A stretch of DNA of 34,827 nucleotides from positions 74,315-109,141 of the forward strand of contig NZ_BMRI01000002.1 of assembly GCF_014648555.1 (NCBI RefSeq), in the 5' to 3' direction. The notes beneath the pieces were generated by a model. The model worked only from the letters and a program-made list of their open reading frames with translations, searched no databases and was not told the origin of the DNA. A program made the translations under genes and the position numbers. This DNA comes from Kitasatospora griseola. GTDB taxonomy: Bacteria > Actinomycetota > Actinomycetes > Streptomycetales > Streptomycetaceae. Shown in pieces: positions 23,398 through 31,310 of this stretch (positions are counted from its first letter, which is position 1; each line of letters begins with the position of its first letter).

Positions 23398-23724
23398 ATG
23401 ATCTTCATCGCGGTGAAGTTCACCGTCCGCCCCGAGCGCGCCGACCAGTGGCTGGACCTGGTCGCCGACTTCACGGCCGCCACCCGCAACGAGCCCGGCA
23501 ACCTGTTCTTCGAGTGGTCGCGCAGCGTCGACAACCCCCACCAGTTCGTCCTGCTGGAGGCCTTCGCCGACGACGAGGCCGGCTCGCAGCACGTCAACTC
23601 GGCGCACTTCAAGGACGCCATGGACAAGATGGCCTACGCGGTCGCCACCGTCCCGGAGATCGTCAACATGAAGGTCCCCGGCAACGGCTGGTCCGAGATG
23701 GCCGAGGTCACCCCGCGCAGCTGA
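23398..23724 (+). CDS. ABM-domain protein (putative quinol monooxygenase type)
   Basis: The 108-residue protein matches the small dimeric ferredoxin-like antibiotic biosynthesis monooxygenase (ABM) fold: VKFTVRPERADQWLDLVADF, EPGNLFFEWSRSVDNPHQFV and LLEAFADDEAGSQHVNSAHF. The His-containing SQHVNSAHFK segment is typical. Relatives such as YgiN oxidise quinols, and others act in polyketide pathways without a cofactor. The start has GAAGGAG 6 nt upstream. It stands alone between the kinase remnant and a convergent aminotransferase, so there is no pathway context. Confidence 0.9.
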   Translation: MIFIAVKFTVRPERADQWLDLVADFTAATRNEPGNLFFEWSRSVDNPHQFVLLEAFADDEAGSQHVNSAHFKDAMDKMAYAVATVPEIVNMKVPGNGWSEMAEVTPRS

Positions 23725-23742
23725 CCGTCCAAAGTCGGCCCC

Positions 23743-23761
23743 CGCCCCGGCCGCCGGGGCG
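23743..23761. terminator. Hairpin between convergent ABM and aminotransferase genes
   Basis: CGCCCCGG (23743-23750), loop CCG, CCGGGGCG (23754-23761) form a perfect 8-bp stem in the 68-bp gap between the two convergent stops. It should work in both directions. Confidence 0.7.
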
Positions 23762-23792
23762 GCGACCAGGACGGACCGGGCGACGTCGAGGG

Positions 23793-24962
23793 TCAGAGCT
23801 TGGCGACGCCGTCGAGCAGCCGGTCGAGTTCGTCGTCGGTGTTGTAGTAGTGCACGGAGGCGCGGACGACCTCGACCGGCTTCTGCGCACGGAGGTCGAA
23901 CCGGGCCGAGGACGGCCGGGAGACCGTCGCGGTCACCCCGGCGGCCCGCAGCCCGTCCACCAGCTGCTGGGCGTCGCGGCCCTCCTTGGCGAAGGTGACG
24001 ATGCCGCTGCGCACCCGGCCCCGGTCGTGGACGCGGACGCCGTCGAGCCCGGACAGGCCGGCCCGCAGCCGGTCGGCGACGGTGTCGATGCGCCGGCGGA
24101 TCGGGTCGAGGCCGAGGGCGAGGGCCTCGTCGACGGCCGCGCCGAGGCCGAGCAGGCCGGCGACGCTGCGCTCCCAGGTCTCGAAGCGGCGGGCGTCGGG
24201 GCGGATCTCGAAGGTGTCGGGGCCGGTCCAGGTCGCGGAGCGCAGGTCGAGCATCGGCGGCCGCAGGCCGGTCACCAGCTCCCGGTCGACGTACAGGAAG
24301 CCGGTGCCGCGCGGGCCGCGCAGGTACTTGCGGCCGGCCGCGGACAGCAGGTGGCAGCCGATCTCCCGGACGTCCAACGGGAGTTGACCGGCCGACTGGC
24401 AGGCGTCCAGCAGGTAGAGCGCGCCGGCCCGCCGGGCCAGGGCGCCGATCCCGGCGGCGGGCTGGACCAGGCCGTCGTAGGTCGGCACGTGGTTGACGGC
24501 GACCAGCCGGACGCCGCCCTGCCCGAGCAGCTCGGCGAGCGCGTCGAGGTCGACCTGCCCGTGCTCGTCGTCGGGGATCGGTTCGACCGACACCCCGAAG
24601 CGCTCCTTGGCCTGGAGGAAGGCCAGGCCGTTGGACGGGTACTCGCTGCGCGAGGTGAGGATGCGGTCGCCGGGGCGGAACGCGATGGCGTGGAACGCCA
24701 TGTCCCAGGCCCGGGTGGCGCTGTCCACCAGGGCGATCTCCTCGGGCAGCGCGTTCAGCAGCTGGGCCACCGAGGCGTACACCGCCTCCACCCGGTCGTC
24801 CTCCCGGTCGGCCGCGGCGTAGCCGCCGAGGCGGGCCTCCAGCAGGAGGTGGTCGACGACGGTGCGGGTGACGTTCTCGGTGTGCAGCGCCGAGCCCGCG
24901 TTGTCGAAGAACGCCGTCTCGGTACAGCCGGGCGTCACCGCCCGCAGCTGCGTGATGTCCAT
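23793..24962 (-). CDS. Class V PLP-dependent aminotransferase / cysteine desulfurase-like enzyme
   Basis: The 389-residue enzyme belongs to the fold-type I, class V group (NifS/IscS-like). The PLP-binding lysine is Lys212 in SAAGRKYLRGPRGTGFLYV; Asp186 (YLLDACQSAG) and His158 (NHVPT) match the usual cofactor contacts, and the N-terminal FFDNAGSAL is typical. No clear active-site Cys loop is seen, so cysteine desulfurase activity is not certain; isopenicillin-N-epimerase-like or lyase activity is also possible. The ATG at 24962 follows GGGAGTTGGCACG. It lies 188 nt downstream of the peptide-transporter operon on the same strand but is probably separate; weak stems (GTCGGCG/CGCCGAC at 25013-25034) sit between. 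Confidence 0.88.
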   Translation of the reverse strand: MDITQLRAVTPGCTETAFFDNAGSALHTENVTRTVVDHLLLEARLGGYAAADREDDRVEAVYASVAQLLNALPEEIALVDSATRAWDMAFHAIAFRPGDRILTSRSEYPSNGLAFLQAKERFGVSVEPIPDDEHGQVDLDALAELLGQGGVRLVAVNHVPTYDGLVQPAAGIGALARRAGALYLLDACQSAGQLPLDVREIGCHLLSAAGRKYLRGPRGTGFLYVDRELVTGLRPPMLDLRSATWTGPDTFEIRPDARRFETWERSVAGLLGLGAAVDEALALGLDPIRRRIDTVADRLRAGLSGLDGVRVHDRGRVRSGIVTFAKEGRDAQQLVDGLRAAGVTATVSRPSSARFDLRAQKPVEVVRASVHYYNTDDELDRLLDGVAKL

Positions 24963-25150
24963 CGTGCCAACTCCCTGCCGGGCCCGGACCGTCGGACCCC
25001 GTCGTCCTGGTGGTCGGCGACGAGGTCCGCCGACCCGGTGGCGGCCGCCGCACCGTTCGGACGATCGGCCCCGTGCTTCCTCTACCCCTCGCACGGCGGC
25101 GGGCATGCCGGGTTGCCCCACCCGGGGACGGTCGAGCGGCCGACGGCCCG

Positions 25151-27187
25151 TCAGGCGCCGTCCGGGAAGTGGCAGGCGGCGGTGTGGTCGACGCCGGGGG
25201 CGGCGGGGGTGGCGGGCGGCAGTTCGGTGGCGCAGCGGGTGCGCTGCTCGGGGGCGAGGGCGGTGTGCACGGGGCAGCGGCTGCGGAACGGGCAGCCGAG
25301 GTGGCGTTCGGCGGGCGACGGCGGGTCGCCGGCCAGCAGCAGGCGGGGGCGGGCGCGTTCGGCGGCCGGGTCGGGCAGCGGGACGGCGGCGAGCAGGGCG
25401 CGGGTGTAGGGGTGCCGGGGTGCGGCGAAGACCCGTTCCACCGTGCCGGTCTCCACGGTGCGGCCCAGGTACATCACGCTGACCCGGTCGGCCAGGTGCC
25501 GCACCACGGACAGGTCGTGGGAGACGAACAGGTAGGCGAGGCCGAGTTCGGCCTTCAGCTGCTGGAGCAGGTTGAGCACGCCGGCCTGCACGGAGACGTC
25601 CAGCGCGGAGACCGGCTCGTCGAGGACCAGCAGGTCGGGGCGGACGGCGAGGGCGCGGGCGATGGAGATCCGCTGGCGCTGGCCGCCGGAGAACTCGTGC
25701 GGGTAGCGGTCGGCGTGCGCCGGATCCAGGCCGACCTGGCGCAGCAGCTCGGGGATCCGGCGGCGGGCCTCGGCGGCGGGGGTGCGCTGGGCGAGCAGCG
25801 GTTCGGCGATCACGTCGCCGACCGGCATCCGCGGGTCGAGGGAGGCCGCCGGGTCCTGGAAGACGATCTGGACGCGGGCCCGCAGCCGGTGCGCGGCGGC
25901 CCGGTCGAGGGCGGCGGTGTCCTGGCCGAGCAGTTCGATCCGCCCGCCCTGCGGGGCGGCCAGCTTGAGGATCTCGTACAGCGTGGTGGACTTGCCGGAG
26001 CCGGACTCGCCGACCAGGCCGAGGGTCTCGCCGCGCCGGATGTCCAGGTCGACGCCGTCCACGGCGAAGGTCTCGCCGATCCGGCGGCGCAGCAGGGTGC
26101 CGCGGTAGCGCGGGAAGCTGCGGGTGAGGCCGGTGACGGTGAGCACGCCCTCGCGTTCCTCCCGCGGCCGGGGCTCGGCGGCGGGCACGACGGGGACGGG
26201 GTAGACCTCGGCGGGGGCGGGCCGGGTGGCGGCGAGATGGTCGGCGCGCACGCACGCGGCCAAGTGGTCGCCGTCGCCCGCGAGTTGCGGCTCGGCGGTG
26301 CGGCAACGGTCCTCGACCAGCGGGCAGCGTTCGGCGAACGGGCAGCCGGGGCCGTGCAGTTCGCCGGCGGCCGGCGGGCGGCCGGGGATCGGCACCAGCG
26401 GGCCGCCGCGGCCGTCGAGGCGGGGGACGGCGCCGATCAGACCGAGCGTGTAGGCGTGCCGGGGCGCGGTGAACAGCTCGTCCACGGGGGCGGTCTCGAC
26501 GATCCGTCCGGCGTACATGACGGCGACCCGGTCGGCGCTGCCGGCGATCACCCCGAGGTCGTGGCTGACCAGCACGAGGGCGGCGCCGGTCTCCCGCTGA
26601 GCGGTGCGCAGCACGTCCAGGACCTGGGCCTGGATGGTGACGTCGAGGGCGGTGGTGGGTTCGTCGGCGAGCAGGATGTCGGGGTCGTTGGCCACCGCCA
26701 TCGCGATCATCGCGCGTTGCCGCATGCCGCCGGAGAACTCGTGCGGGAACGCGTCCAGCGCGCGGGCCGGGTCGGGGATGCCGACCAGGTCGAGCAGGTC
26801 GGCGGCGCGGCTCCGGGCGGCGGCCTTGCCGACGTTCTGGTGGACGCGGACGGCTTCGGCGATCTGGTCGCCGATCCGGTAGACGGGCGTGAACGCGGAC
26901 AGCGGGTCCTGGAAGACCATGGCGATCCGCCGGCCGCGGATCTCGGCGAGCTGCCGGGCGGGCAGGCCGACCAGTTCCTCGCCGTCGAGCCGGACCGAGC
27001 CGCCGATCCGGGCGGCGGCGGGCAGCAGGCCGAGCACGGCGAGCGCGGTGACGGACTTGCCGGAGCCGGACTCGCCGACCAGGCCGAGGGTCTCACCGCG
27101 ACGCAGGTCGAGGTCGACGCCGCGGACCGCCGGGTGGTCCCCGAAGTCGACGGTGAGGTTGCGGACGGCGAGCAGCGGGGTGGTCAA
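25151..27187 (-). CDS. Fused two-domain peptide ABC transporter ATPase (DppD-DppF type)
   Basis: The 678-residue protein contains two complete nucleotide-binding domains in one chain. Both have Walker A GLVGESGSGKS; signatures are FSGGMRQRAMIAMAVA and FSGGQRQRISIARALA; Walker B motifs are ILLADEPTTALD and LLVLDEPVSALD. Each is followed by the oligopeptide-type C-terminal Cys cluster (GCPFAERCPLVEDRC and GCPFRSRCPVH), which in relatives binds an iron-sulfur cluster. It energises import through the two permeases. The start is TTG 27187, overlapping the upstream permease stop (TTGA); no other start fits because the domain begins at once. In many bacteria these are two genes, dppD and dppF. Confidence 0.95.
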   Translation of the reverse strand: MTTPLLAVRNLTVDFGDHPAVRGVDLDLRRGETLGLVGESGSGKSVTALAVLGLLPAAARIGGSVRLDGEELVGLPARQLAEIRGRRIAMVFQDPLSAFTPVYRIGDQIAEAVRVHQNVGKAAARSRAADLLDLVGIPDPARALDAFPHEFSGGMRQRAMIAMAVANDPDILLADEPTTALDVTIQAQVLDVLRTAQRETGAALVLVSHDLGVIAGSADRVAVMYAGRIVETAPVDELFTAPRHAYTLGLIGAVPRLDGRGGPLVPIPGRPPAAGELHGPGCPFAERCPLVEDRCRTAEPQLAGDGDHLAACVRADHLAATRPAPAEVYPVPVVPAAEPRPREEREGVLTVTGLTRSFPRYRGTLLRRRIGETFAVDGVDLDIRRGETLGLVGESGSGKSTTLYEILKLAAPQGGRIELLGQDTAALDRAAAHRLRARVQIVFQDPAASLDPRMPVGDVIAEPLLAQRTPAAEARRRIPELLRQVGLDPAHADRYPHEFSGGQRQRISIARALAVRPDLLVLDEPVSALDVSVQAGVLNLLQQLKAELGLAYLFVSHDLSVVRHLADRVSVMYLGRTVETGTVERVFAAPRHPYTRALLAAVPLPDPAAERARPRLLLAGDPPSPAERHLGCPFRSRCPVHTALAPEQRTRCATELPPATPAAPGVDHTAACHFPDGA

Positions 27188-28221
27188 CGGGTGCTCCGGC
27201 GCGAAGTGGTGACGGTCTTTCGGGGACGCCTGCGTCCGGCCGTGGCGGTGGGGTCGAGGGCGTCGCGCAGGCCGTCGCCGACCAGGTTGACGGCCAGCAC
27301 GAACAGCACCAGCAGGCCGGCGGCGAAGTAGAACAACCAGGGGAAGACGGGGGCGTCGCCGGCGCCGGCCGCCAGCAGGGTGCCGAGCGAGACGTCGGGC
27401 GGGCGCACCCCGAAACCGAAGTAGGAGAGCGCGGCCTCGCTCATCACGGCGCCGCCGACGGTGATGGTGGCGTCGATGATCAGGAACGAGGAGACGTTCG
27501 GCAGGATGTGCCGCCAGATGATCCGGAACGGCCCGACGCCCATGAACCGGGCGGCGACCACGAATTCGCGCTCGCGGAGCGAAATGGTCATCGAGCGGAT
27601 CACCCGGGCGGTGATCATCCAGTTGAACACGGCGAGCAGCAGCACGAAGGCGATCCAGCCGCTGCCGCGAAGCCGCGGCGAGATCACGGCGATCACCAGG
27701 AACGCCGGGAAGATCAGCATCAGGTCGACCAGGAAGGTCAGCAGCCGGTCCGTCCAGCCGCCGAAGTACCCGGCGCAGGCGCCGACCAGCGAGGCCAGGC
27801 CGGTGGAGAGCACGGCCACCAGCAGGCCGATCACCAGAGACTTCTGCAGGCCGCGGACGGTCTGCGCGAAGACGTCCTGCCCGAGGCCGTTGGTGCCGAA
27901 CCAGTGCTGCACGGACGGGGGTTGGCGCAGCGCGGTGTAGTCGGGGGTGGCGTAGTGCCAGGGGGTCAGGTACGGGCCGAGGAACGCGAGGAGGAACAGG
28001 AGCACCAGAACGATCAGCCCGAGCAGTGCGCCGCGGGAGGCCGCCAGTCGAGCTGCGGCCAGTCGCAGCCGCCCTGCGGGGGCACGCTGGTCGGTCGGCT
28101 GCGCCGGGTCACCATCACTTGCAGGCCACGGTCCGGTTTCGCGATCTCGCCGACGGGTTCCGTCCGGTTCGCGCAGTTCCCCACGCCCCTGGTTGTGCTC
28201 TCCCTGGTCTCTCACCTTCAT
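27184..28221 (-). CDS. Peptide ABC transporter permease (DppC/OppC-like) with repeat-derived N-terminus
   Basis: The 345-residue permease has six helices; the first begins at about residue 67. The binding-protein-dependent transport signature (EREFVVAARFMGVGPFRIIW) contacts the ATPase. ATG 28221 overlaps the DppB-like stop (ATGA) and has GAGGA upstream. Residues 10-31 (NQGRGELREPDGTRRRDRE...) are encoded by a copy of the dispersed palindromic repeat also seen at 9068-9131. No other ATG, GTG or TTG occurs in frame between codon 3 and the first membrane helix, so the repeat must be translated. The cytoplasmic tail is therefore an exapted intergenic element. It imports peptides together with the neighbouring subunits. 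Confidence 0.93.
   Translation of the reverse strand: MKVRDQGEHNQGRGELREPDGTRRRDRETGPWPASDGDPAQPTDQRAPAGRLRLAAARLAASRGALLGLIVLVLLFLLAFLGPYLTPWHYATPDYTALRQPPSVQHWFGTNGLGQDVFAQTVRGLQKSLVIGLLVAVLSTGLASLVGACAGYFGGWTDRLLTFLVDLMLIFPAFLVIAVISPRLRGSGWIAFVLLLAVFNWMITARVIRSMTISLREREFVVAARFMGVGPFRIIWRHILPNVSSFLIIDATITVGGAVMSEAALSYFGFGVRPPDVSLGTLLAAGAGDAPVFPWLFYFAAGLLVLFVLAVNLVGDGLRDALDPTATAGRRRPRKTVTTSRRSTR
28131..28194 (-). repeat. Second copy of the dispersed repeat, inside a coding region
   Basis: Read on the minus strand, this stretch starts AACCAGGGGCGTGGGGAACT and ends near GATCGCGAAACCGG. It closely matches 9068-9131 (AACCAGGGGCGCGGGGAACT, ending GATCGCGACGTGG). Both copies have the same open frame, reading NQGRGELRE. 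Here the copy forms codons 10-31 of the DppC-like permease. Confidence 0.85.
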
Positions 28222-29204
28222 GCCGTCCTCACTCGGGGGTCGAGTGCGGCGTGGAGTGCGTCGGCGAGGAAGCCGGCGGCGAGGACGACCACGGCGGCGA
28301 ACAGGTTGACGGCGACGACGGAGTTGACGTCCTGTTCGTTGACGGCCTGGATGAACCACTCGCCCATGCCGTGCCAGCCGAAGATGGTCTCGGTGAAGGC
28401 GGCGCCGGTGAACAGGCCGAGGAAGGCGTAGGCGAACATCGTGGTCATCGGGATGATCGCGGTGCGCAGGCCGTGCTTGATCAGGGCGCGGCCGCGGGTG
28501 AGGCCCTTGGCCTGGGCGGTGCGCAGGTAGTCGGCGCCGAGGACGTCGAGCATCGTGGAGCGCTGGTAGCGGCTGTAGGTGGCGAGGCCGCCGAGGGCCA
28601 GCGAGAGGGTGGGGAGCAGCAGGTGCAGCCCCCAGTCGGCGAGGTGGGCGCCGATGCCGCCGGAGAGGTTGGGGGTCTCGTAGCCGGTGAACGGGATGAC
28701 GTCGTGGCCGGCGGCGTTCTTCGCGGCGATGGCGCCGTTCTTCAGCAGCAGGGCCAGCAGGAAGACGGGGGTGGAGAGCAGCACGAAGGAGAGCACGGTG
28801 AGCGCCCGGTCGGAGAGCCGGTACTGGCGCACCGCGCTCCAGGCGCCGGCGGCGACGCCGAGCAGCATGCCGAGCACGCTGCCGACCAGCAGCAGGCGCA
28901 GCGACACCCAGATCCGGCGGCCGAACTCGTCGTTGACGGAGGTGTCGTGGATGGTGCGGCCGAGGTCGGCGTGCAGCAGGACGCCGTCCGCCCAGGTGGC
29001 GAAGCGCTCGACCACGGGGGTGCGGTCGTTGAGGTTGAGCGCGGTCAACTGCCGGTCGACGGCGGCGGCGGAGGGCCGTGGCTGCTTGGCCTCGAAGTAG
29101 GCGCGCGGGCCGAGCGCGGTGCCGGTGAGGGCGTAGGCCAGGAACACCGCGGCGGTCAGCAGCACCACGTAGTAGCCGAGCCGCCTGGCCAGGTAGCCCG
29201 TCAC
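28218..29204 (-). CDS. Peptide ABC transporter permease (DppB/OppB-like)
   Basis: The 328-residue permease opens with LARRLGYYVVLLTAAVFLAYAL, the typical first helix of DppB, followed by a large loop (to about residue 95) and five further helices. The conserved permease signature is DYLRTAQAKGLTRGRALIKH, and TETIFGWHGMGEWFIQAV is also typical of DppB. GTG 29204 is chosen because GGAGG lies 6 nt upstream and because it overlaps the stop of a short upstream ORF; a start at 29336 would add 44 residues without homology. It begins a three-gene operon with the DppC-like permease and the fused ATPase, divergent from the binding protein. Confidence 0.93.
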   Translation of the reverse strand: MTGYLARRLGYYVVLLTAAVFLAYALTGTALGPRAYFEAKQPRPSAAAVDRQLTALNLNDRTPVVERFATWADGVLLHADLGRTIHDTSVNDEFGRRIWVSLRLLLVGSVLGMLLGVAAGAWSAVRQYRLSDRALTVLSFVLLSTPVFLLALLLKNGAIAAKNAAGHDVIPFTGYETPNLSGGIGAHLADWGLHLLLPTLSLALGGLATYSRYQRSTMLDVLGADYLRTAQAKGLTRGRALIKHGLRTAIIPMTTMFAYAFLGLFTGAAFTETIFGWHGMGEWFIQAVNEQDVNSVVAVNLFAAVVVLAAGFLADALHAALDPRVRTA

Positions 29205-29248
29205 GGCGCGCCTCCGGCGCGGTTCGCACACCTGCGGAACATGGTCAT
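29201..29248 (-). CDS. Possible 15-codon leader ORF before the DppB-like gene
   Basis: ATG 29248 opens a short frame, MTMFRRCANRAGGAP, that ends at TGA 29203-29201, overlapping the permease GTG in a GTGA. GAAGG lies just upstream of its ATG. The overlap would couple entry to the permease to translation of the leader. It may be an attenuating or coupling uORF, or chance. Confidence 0.4.
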   Translation of the reverse strand: MTMFRRCANRAGGAP

Positions 29249-29566
29249 TTGCCTTCGCTAGTACGGACTTTGACGCACTTTCGCGCAGCAGTTGTACGCC
29301 ACGCTCCACCGACTCGTCCAGGGTCGGAGATGCCAACGGTTCGACCGTTCAGGTGAACCCGCTGGTCACAGCTGATCAGACGGGCACGAACGGGGTATTG
29401 CGGCGGTGTTTCACTCCATTTCGTTTCGATCAGTTCCGCGCATCACCCTGGTGGGGGCGGCTGATGGGCTGTTACGTTCGGCCCGCCGGCACCGACTTGG
29501 CTGCCCACGATCAAGCGTCGCCACACCTGACGACCGCCGACTCTTCGAGACCCGAGGACTCCGCCG
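29249..29566. promoter_or_regulatory. Divergent promoter region of the peptide importer
   Basis: About 320 bp separate the permease operon (minus) and the binding protein (plus). The region includes an unusually T-rich stretch (about 29405-29435), the small palindrome CTGATCAG (29372-29379) with a nearby partial repeat GATCAG, and GAGGA (29554-29558) as RBS of the binding protein. No open frame with coding character was seen. Confidence 0.5.
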
Positions 29567-31258
29567 ATGCACACATCGCCCGCCACCCGCCGAATCGGCC
29601 GCGCCGCCGCTGCGGCTCTCGCCGCACTCCTGGCCGCGACCGCCTGCACCAGTCAGGGCGGCTCGGCGGACGTCGCCAAGACCGTGGTGCCGACCGTGGA
29701 CGCCGAGGACAACAACCCGCAGCCGCTGGACAACATCAAGGACGGCGGCGAACTGCGCGAACCGCTCCAGCAGTGGATCACCCAGTGGAACCCGTACCAG
29801 GTCGACGGCACGTACGGCGACGCGGTGGAAATCATGGGCTACCTGGAGGCCAAGCTCTTCCGCAGCGACGCGCAGGGCGTCTACCATCCGGTTCCGGAGT
29901 ACCTGGTCTCCGCGCAGGTCACCTCCGCCTCGCCGCAGGTCGTGACGTACAAGCTCAACCCGAAGGCGGTCTGGTCCGACGGGACGGCGATCGGCTACCG
30001 GGACTTCGAGGCGGTCTGGAAGGCCTCCAACGGCAAGGACCAGGCGTTCAACCTGGCCGACTCCTCCGGCTACGAGCAGATCTCCGGCGTCGAGCAGGGC
30101 GCCGACCCGAGCGAGGTCAAGGTGACCTTCTCGGAGCCGTACGCCGACTGGCAGAGCCTGTTCAGCCCGCTGCTGCCGGCCTCCGGGATCTCCACCCCGC
30201 AGGCCTTCAACGAGGGCTGGATCGAGAAGGTCCCGGTCTACGGCGGCCCGTTCGTGCTGCAGAACGCCGACAAGACCGCGCAGACCATCACACTGGCGCC
30301 CAACCCCCGCTGGTGGGGCCCGAAGCCGAAGCTGGACCGGATCACCTACCGGGTGCTGGACGCCGCCGCGATCACCCAGTCGTTCCTGAACAACGAGATC
30401 GACTTCGCCTCCGCGGGCACCGCCACCGCCTACGGCCAGCTCAAGGACGCCAAGGACTCGGTGATCCGCACCGGCACCCCCTGGGACGAGGTGCACATCT
30501 CCTTCGGCGGCAACGGCGCGCTCGCCGACCAGAAGGTCCGTCAGGCGCTCGGCAAGGCGCTGGACCGCGCCTCGCTGATCAAGATCGCCAACAAGGGCGT
30601 CCCGGTGGAGTTCAAGCCGCTCGACAACCACCTGTTCATGACCAACCAGAGCGGCTACAAGGCCAACGCGGGCGACTGGGTGGCGTACGACCCGACCACC
30701 GCCAAGAAGTGGCTGGACGAGGCGGGCTGGAAGGACGCCGGCGGCGCCCGCAGCAAGGACGGGCAGCCGCTGGAGCTGCACTACGTGATGAGCGACGGCT
30801 CCACCCAGGCCCAGTCCGACCTGGCCACCGCCACCCAGAACATGCTCCAGCAGGTCGGCGTGAAGCTCATCATCGACAAGGTGCCCAGCAAGGAGTACTT
30901 CTCCAAGTACATCGACCAGGGCAAGTTCGACCTGGCCAGCTGGCGCAACACCGGCTCCTTCCCGCTCTCCAAGACGGTGCCGATCTTCCGCGCCCCGCAG
31001 GGCGACAACGTGTTCGGCAACTACTCGAAGCTGAGCACCCCCGAGATCGACGGCCTGCTGCGCAAGGCCGCCGCCACCCTCGACCCGGCGAAGGCCGCCG
31101 AGCTCTACAACCAGGCCGACGTGAAGATCTGGGAACTCGGCCACACCGTCGAGCTCTACCAGCGCCCCAGCATCGTCGCCGTCCGCAAGGGCCTGGCCAA
31201 CTTCGGCGCCGGCAGCCTCGCCGACACCGTGATCACCTCGGTGGGCTGGCAGAAGTGA
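29567..31258 (+). CDS. Peptide-binding lipoprotein (SBP family 5)
   Basis: The 563-residue exported solute-binding protein has a lipoprotein signal ending in Cys27 (LLAATAC). The mature protein shows the family 5 layout of oligopeptide/dipeptide-binding proteins: an early Trp/Asn-rich segment QWITQWNPYQVDG, YKLNPKAVWSDGTAIGYRDF, the NPRWWGPKPKLDRITYRVL block, and VRQALGKALDRASLI with the second-domain helix. The ATG at 29567 follows GAGGA. It captures peptides outside the membrane and delivers them to the divergently encoded permeases; unusually, it is not in the same transcript. A strong hairpin ends the gene. Confidence 0.94.
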   Translation: MHTSPATRRIGRAAAAALAALLAATACTSQGGSADVAKTVVPTVDAEDNNPQPLDNIKDGGELREPLQQWITQWNPYQVDGTYGDAVEIMGYLEAKLFRSDAQGVYHPVPEYLVSAQVTSASPQVVTYKLNPKAVWSDGTAIGYRDFEAVWKASNGKDQAFNLADSSGYEQISGVEQGADPSEVKVTFSEPYADWQSLFSPLLPASGISTPQAFNEGWIEKVPVYGGPFVLQNADKTAQTITLAPNPRWWGPKPKLDRITYRVLDAAAITQSFLNNEIDFASAGTATAYGQLKDAKDSVIRTGTPWDEVHISFGGNGALADQKVRQALGKALDRASLIKIANKGVPVEFKPLDNHLFMTNQSGYKANAGDWVAYDPTTAKKWLDEAGWKDAGGARSKDGQPLELHYVMSDGSTQAQSDLATATQNMLQQVGVKLIIDKVPSKEYFSKYIDQGKFDLASWRNTGSFPLSKTVPIFRAPQGDNVFGNYSKLSTPEIDGLLRKAAATLDPAKAAELYNQADVKIWELGHTVELYQRPSIVAVRKGLANFGAGSLADTVITSVGWQK

Positions 31259-31265
31259 GCCGCGA

Positions 31266-31299
31266 ACGGCCCGTCACGATCGCCACCGTGACGGGCCGT
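31266..31299. terminator. Strong 13-bp hairpin after the binding-protein gene
   Basis: ACGGCCCGTCACG (31266-31278) and CGTGACGGGCCGT (31287-31299) pair perfectly around an 8-nt loop, just after the stop at 31258 and just before the convergent peptidase stop (31311). It is a likely bidirectional terminator. Confidence 0.85.
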
Positions 31300-31310
31300 C
31301 ATCTTCGGCT

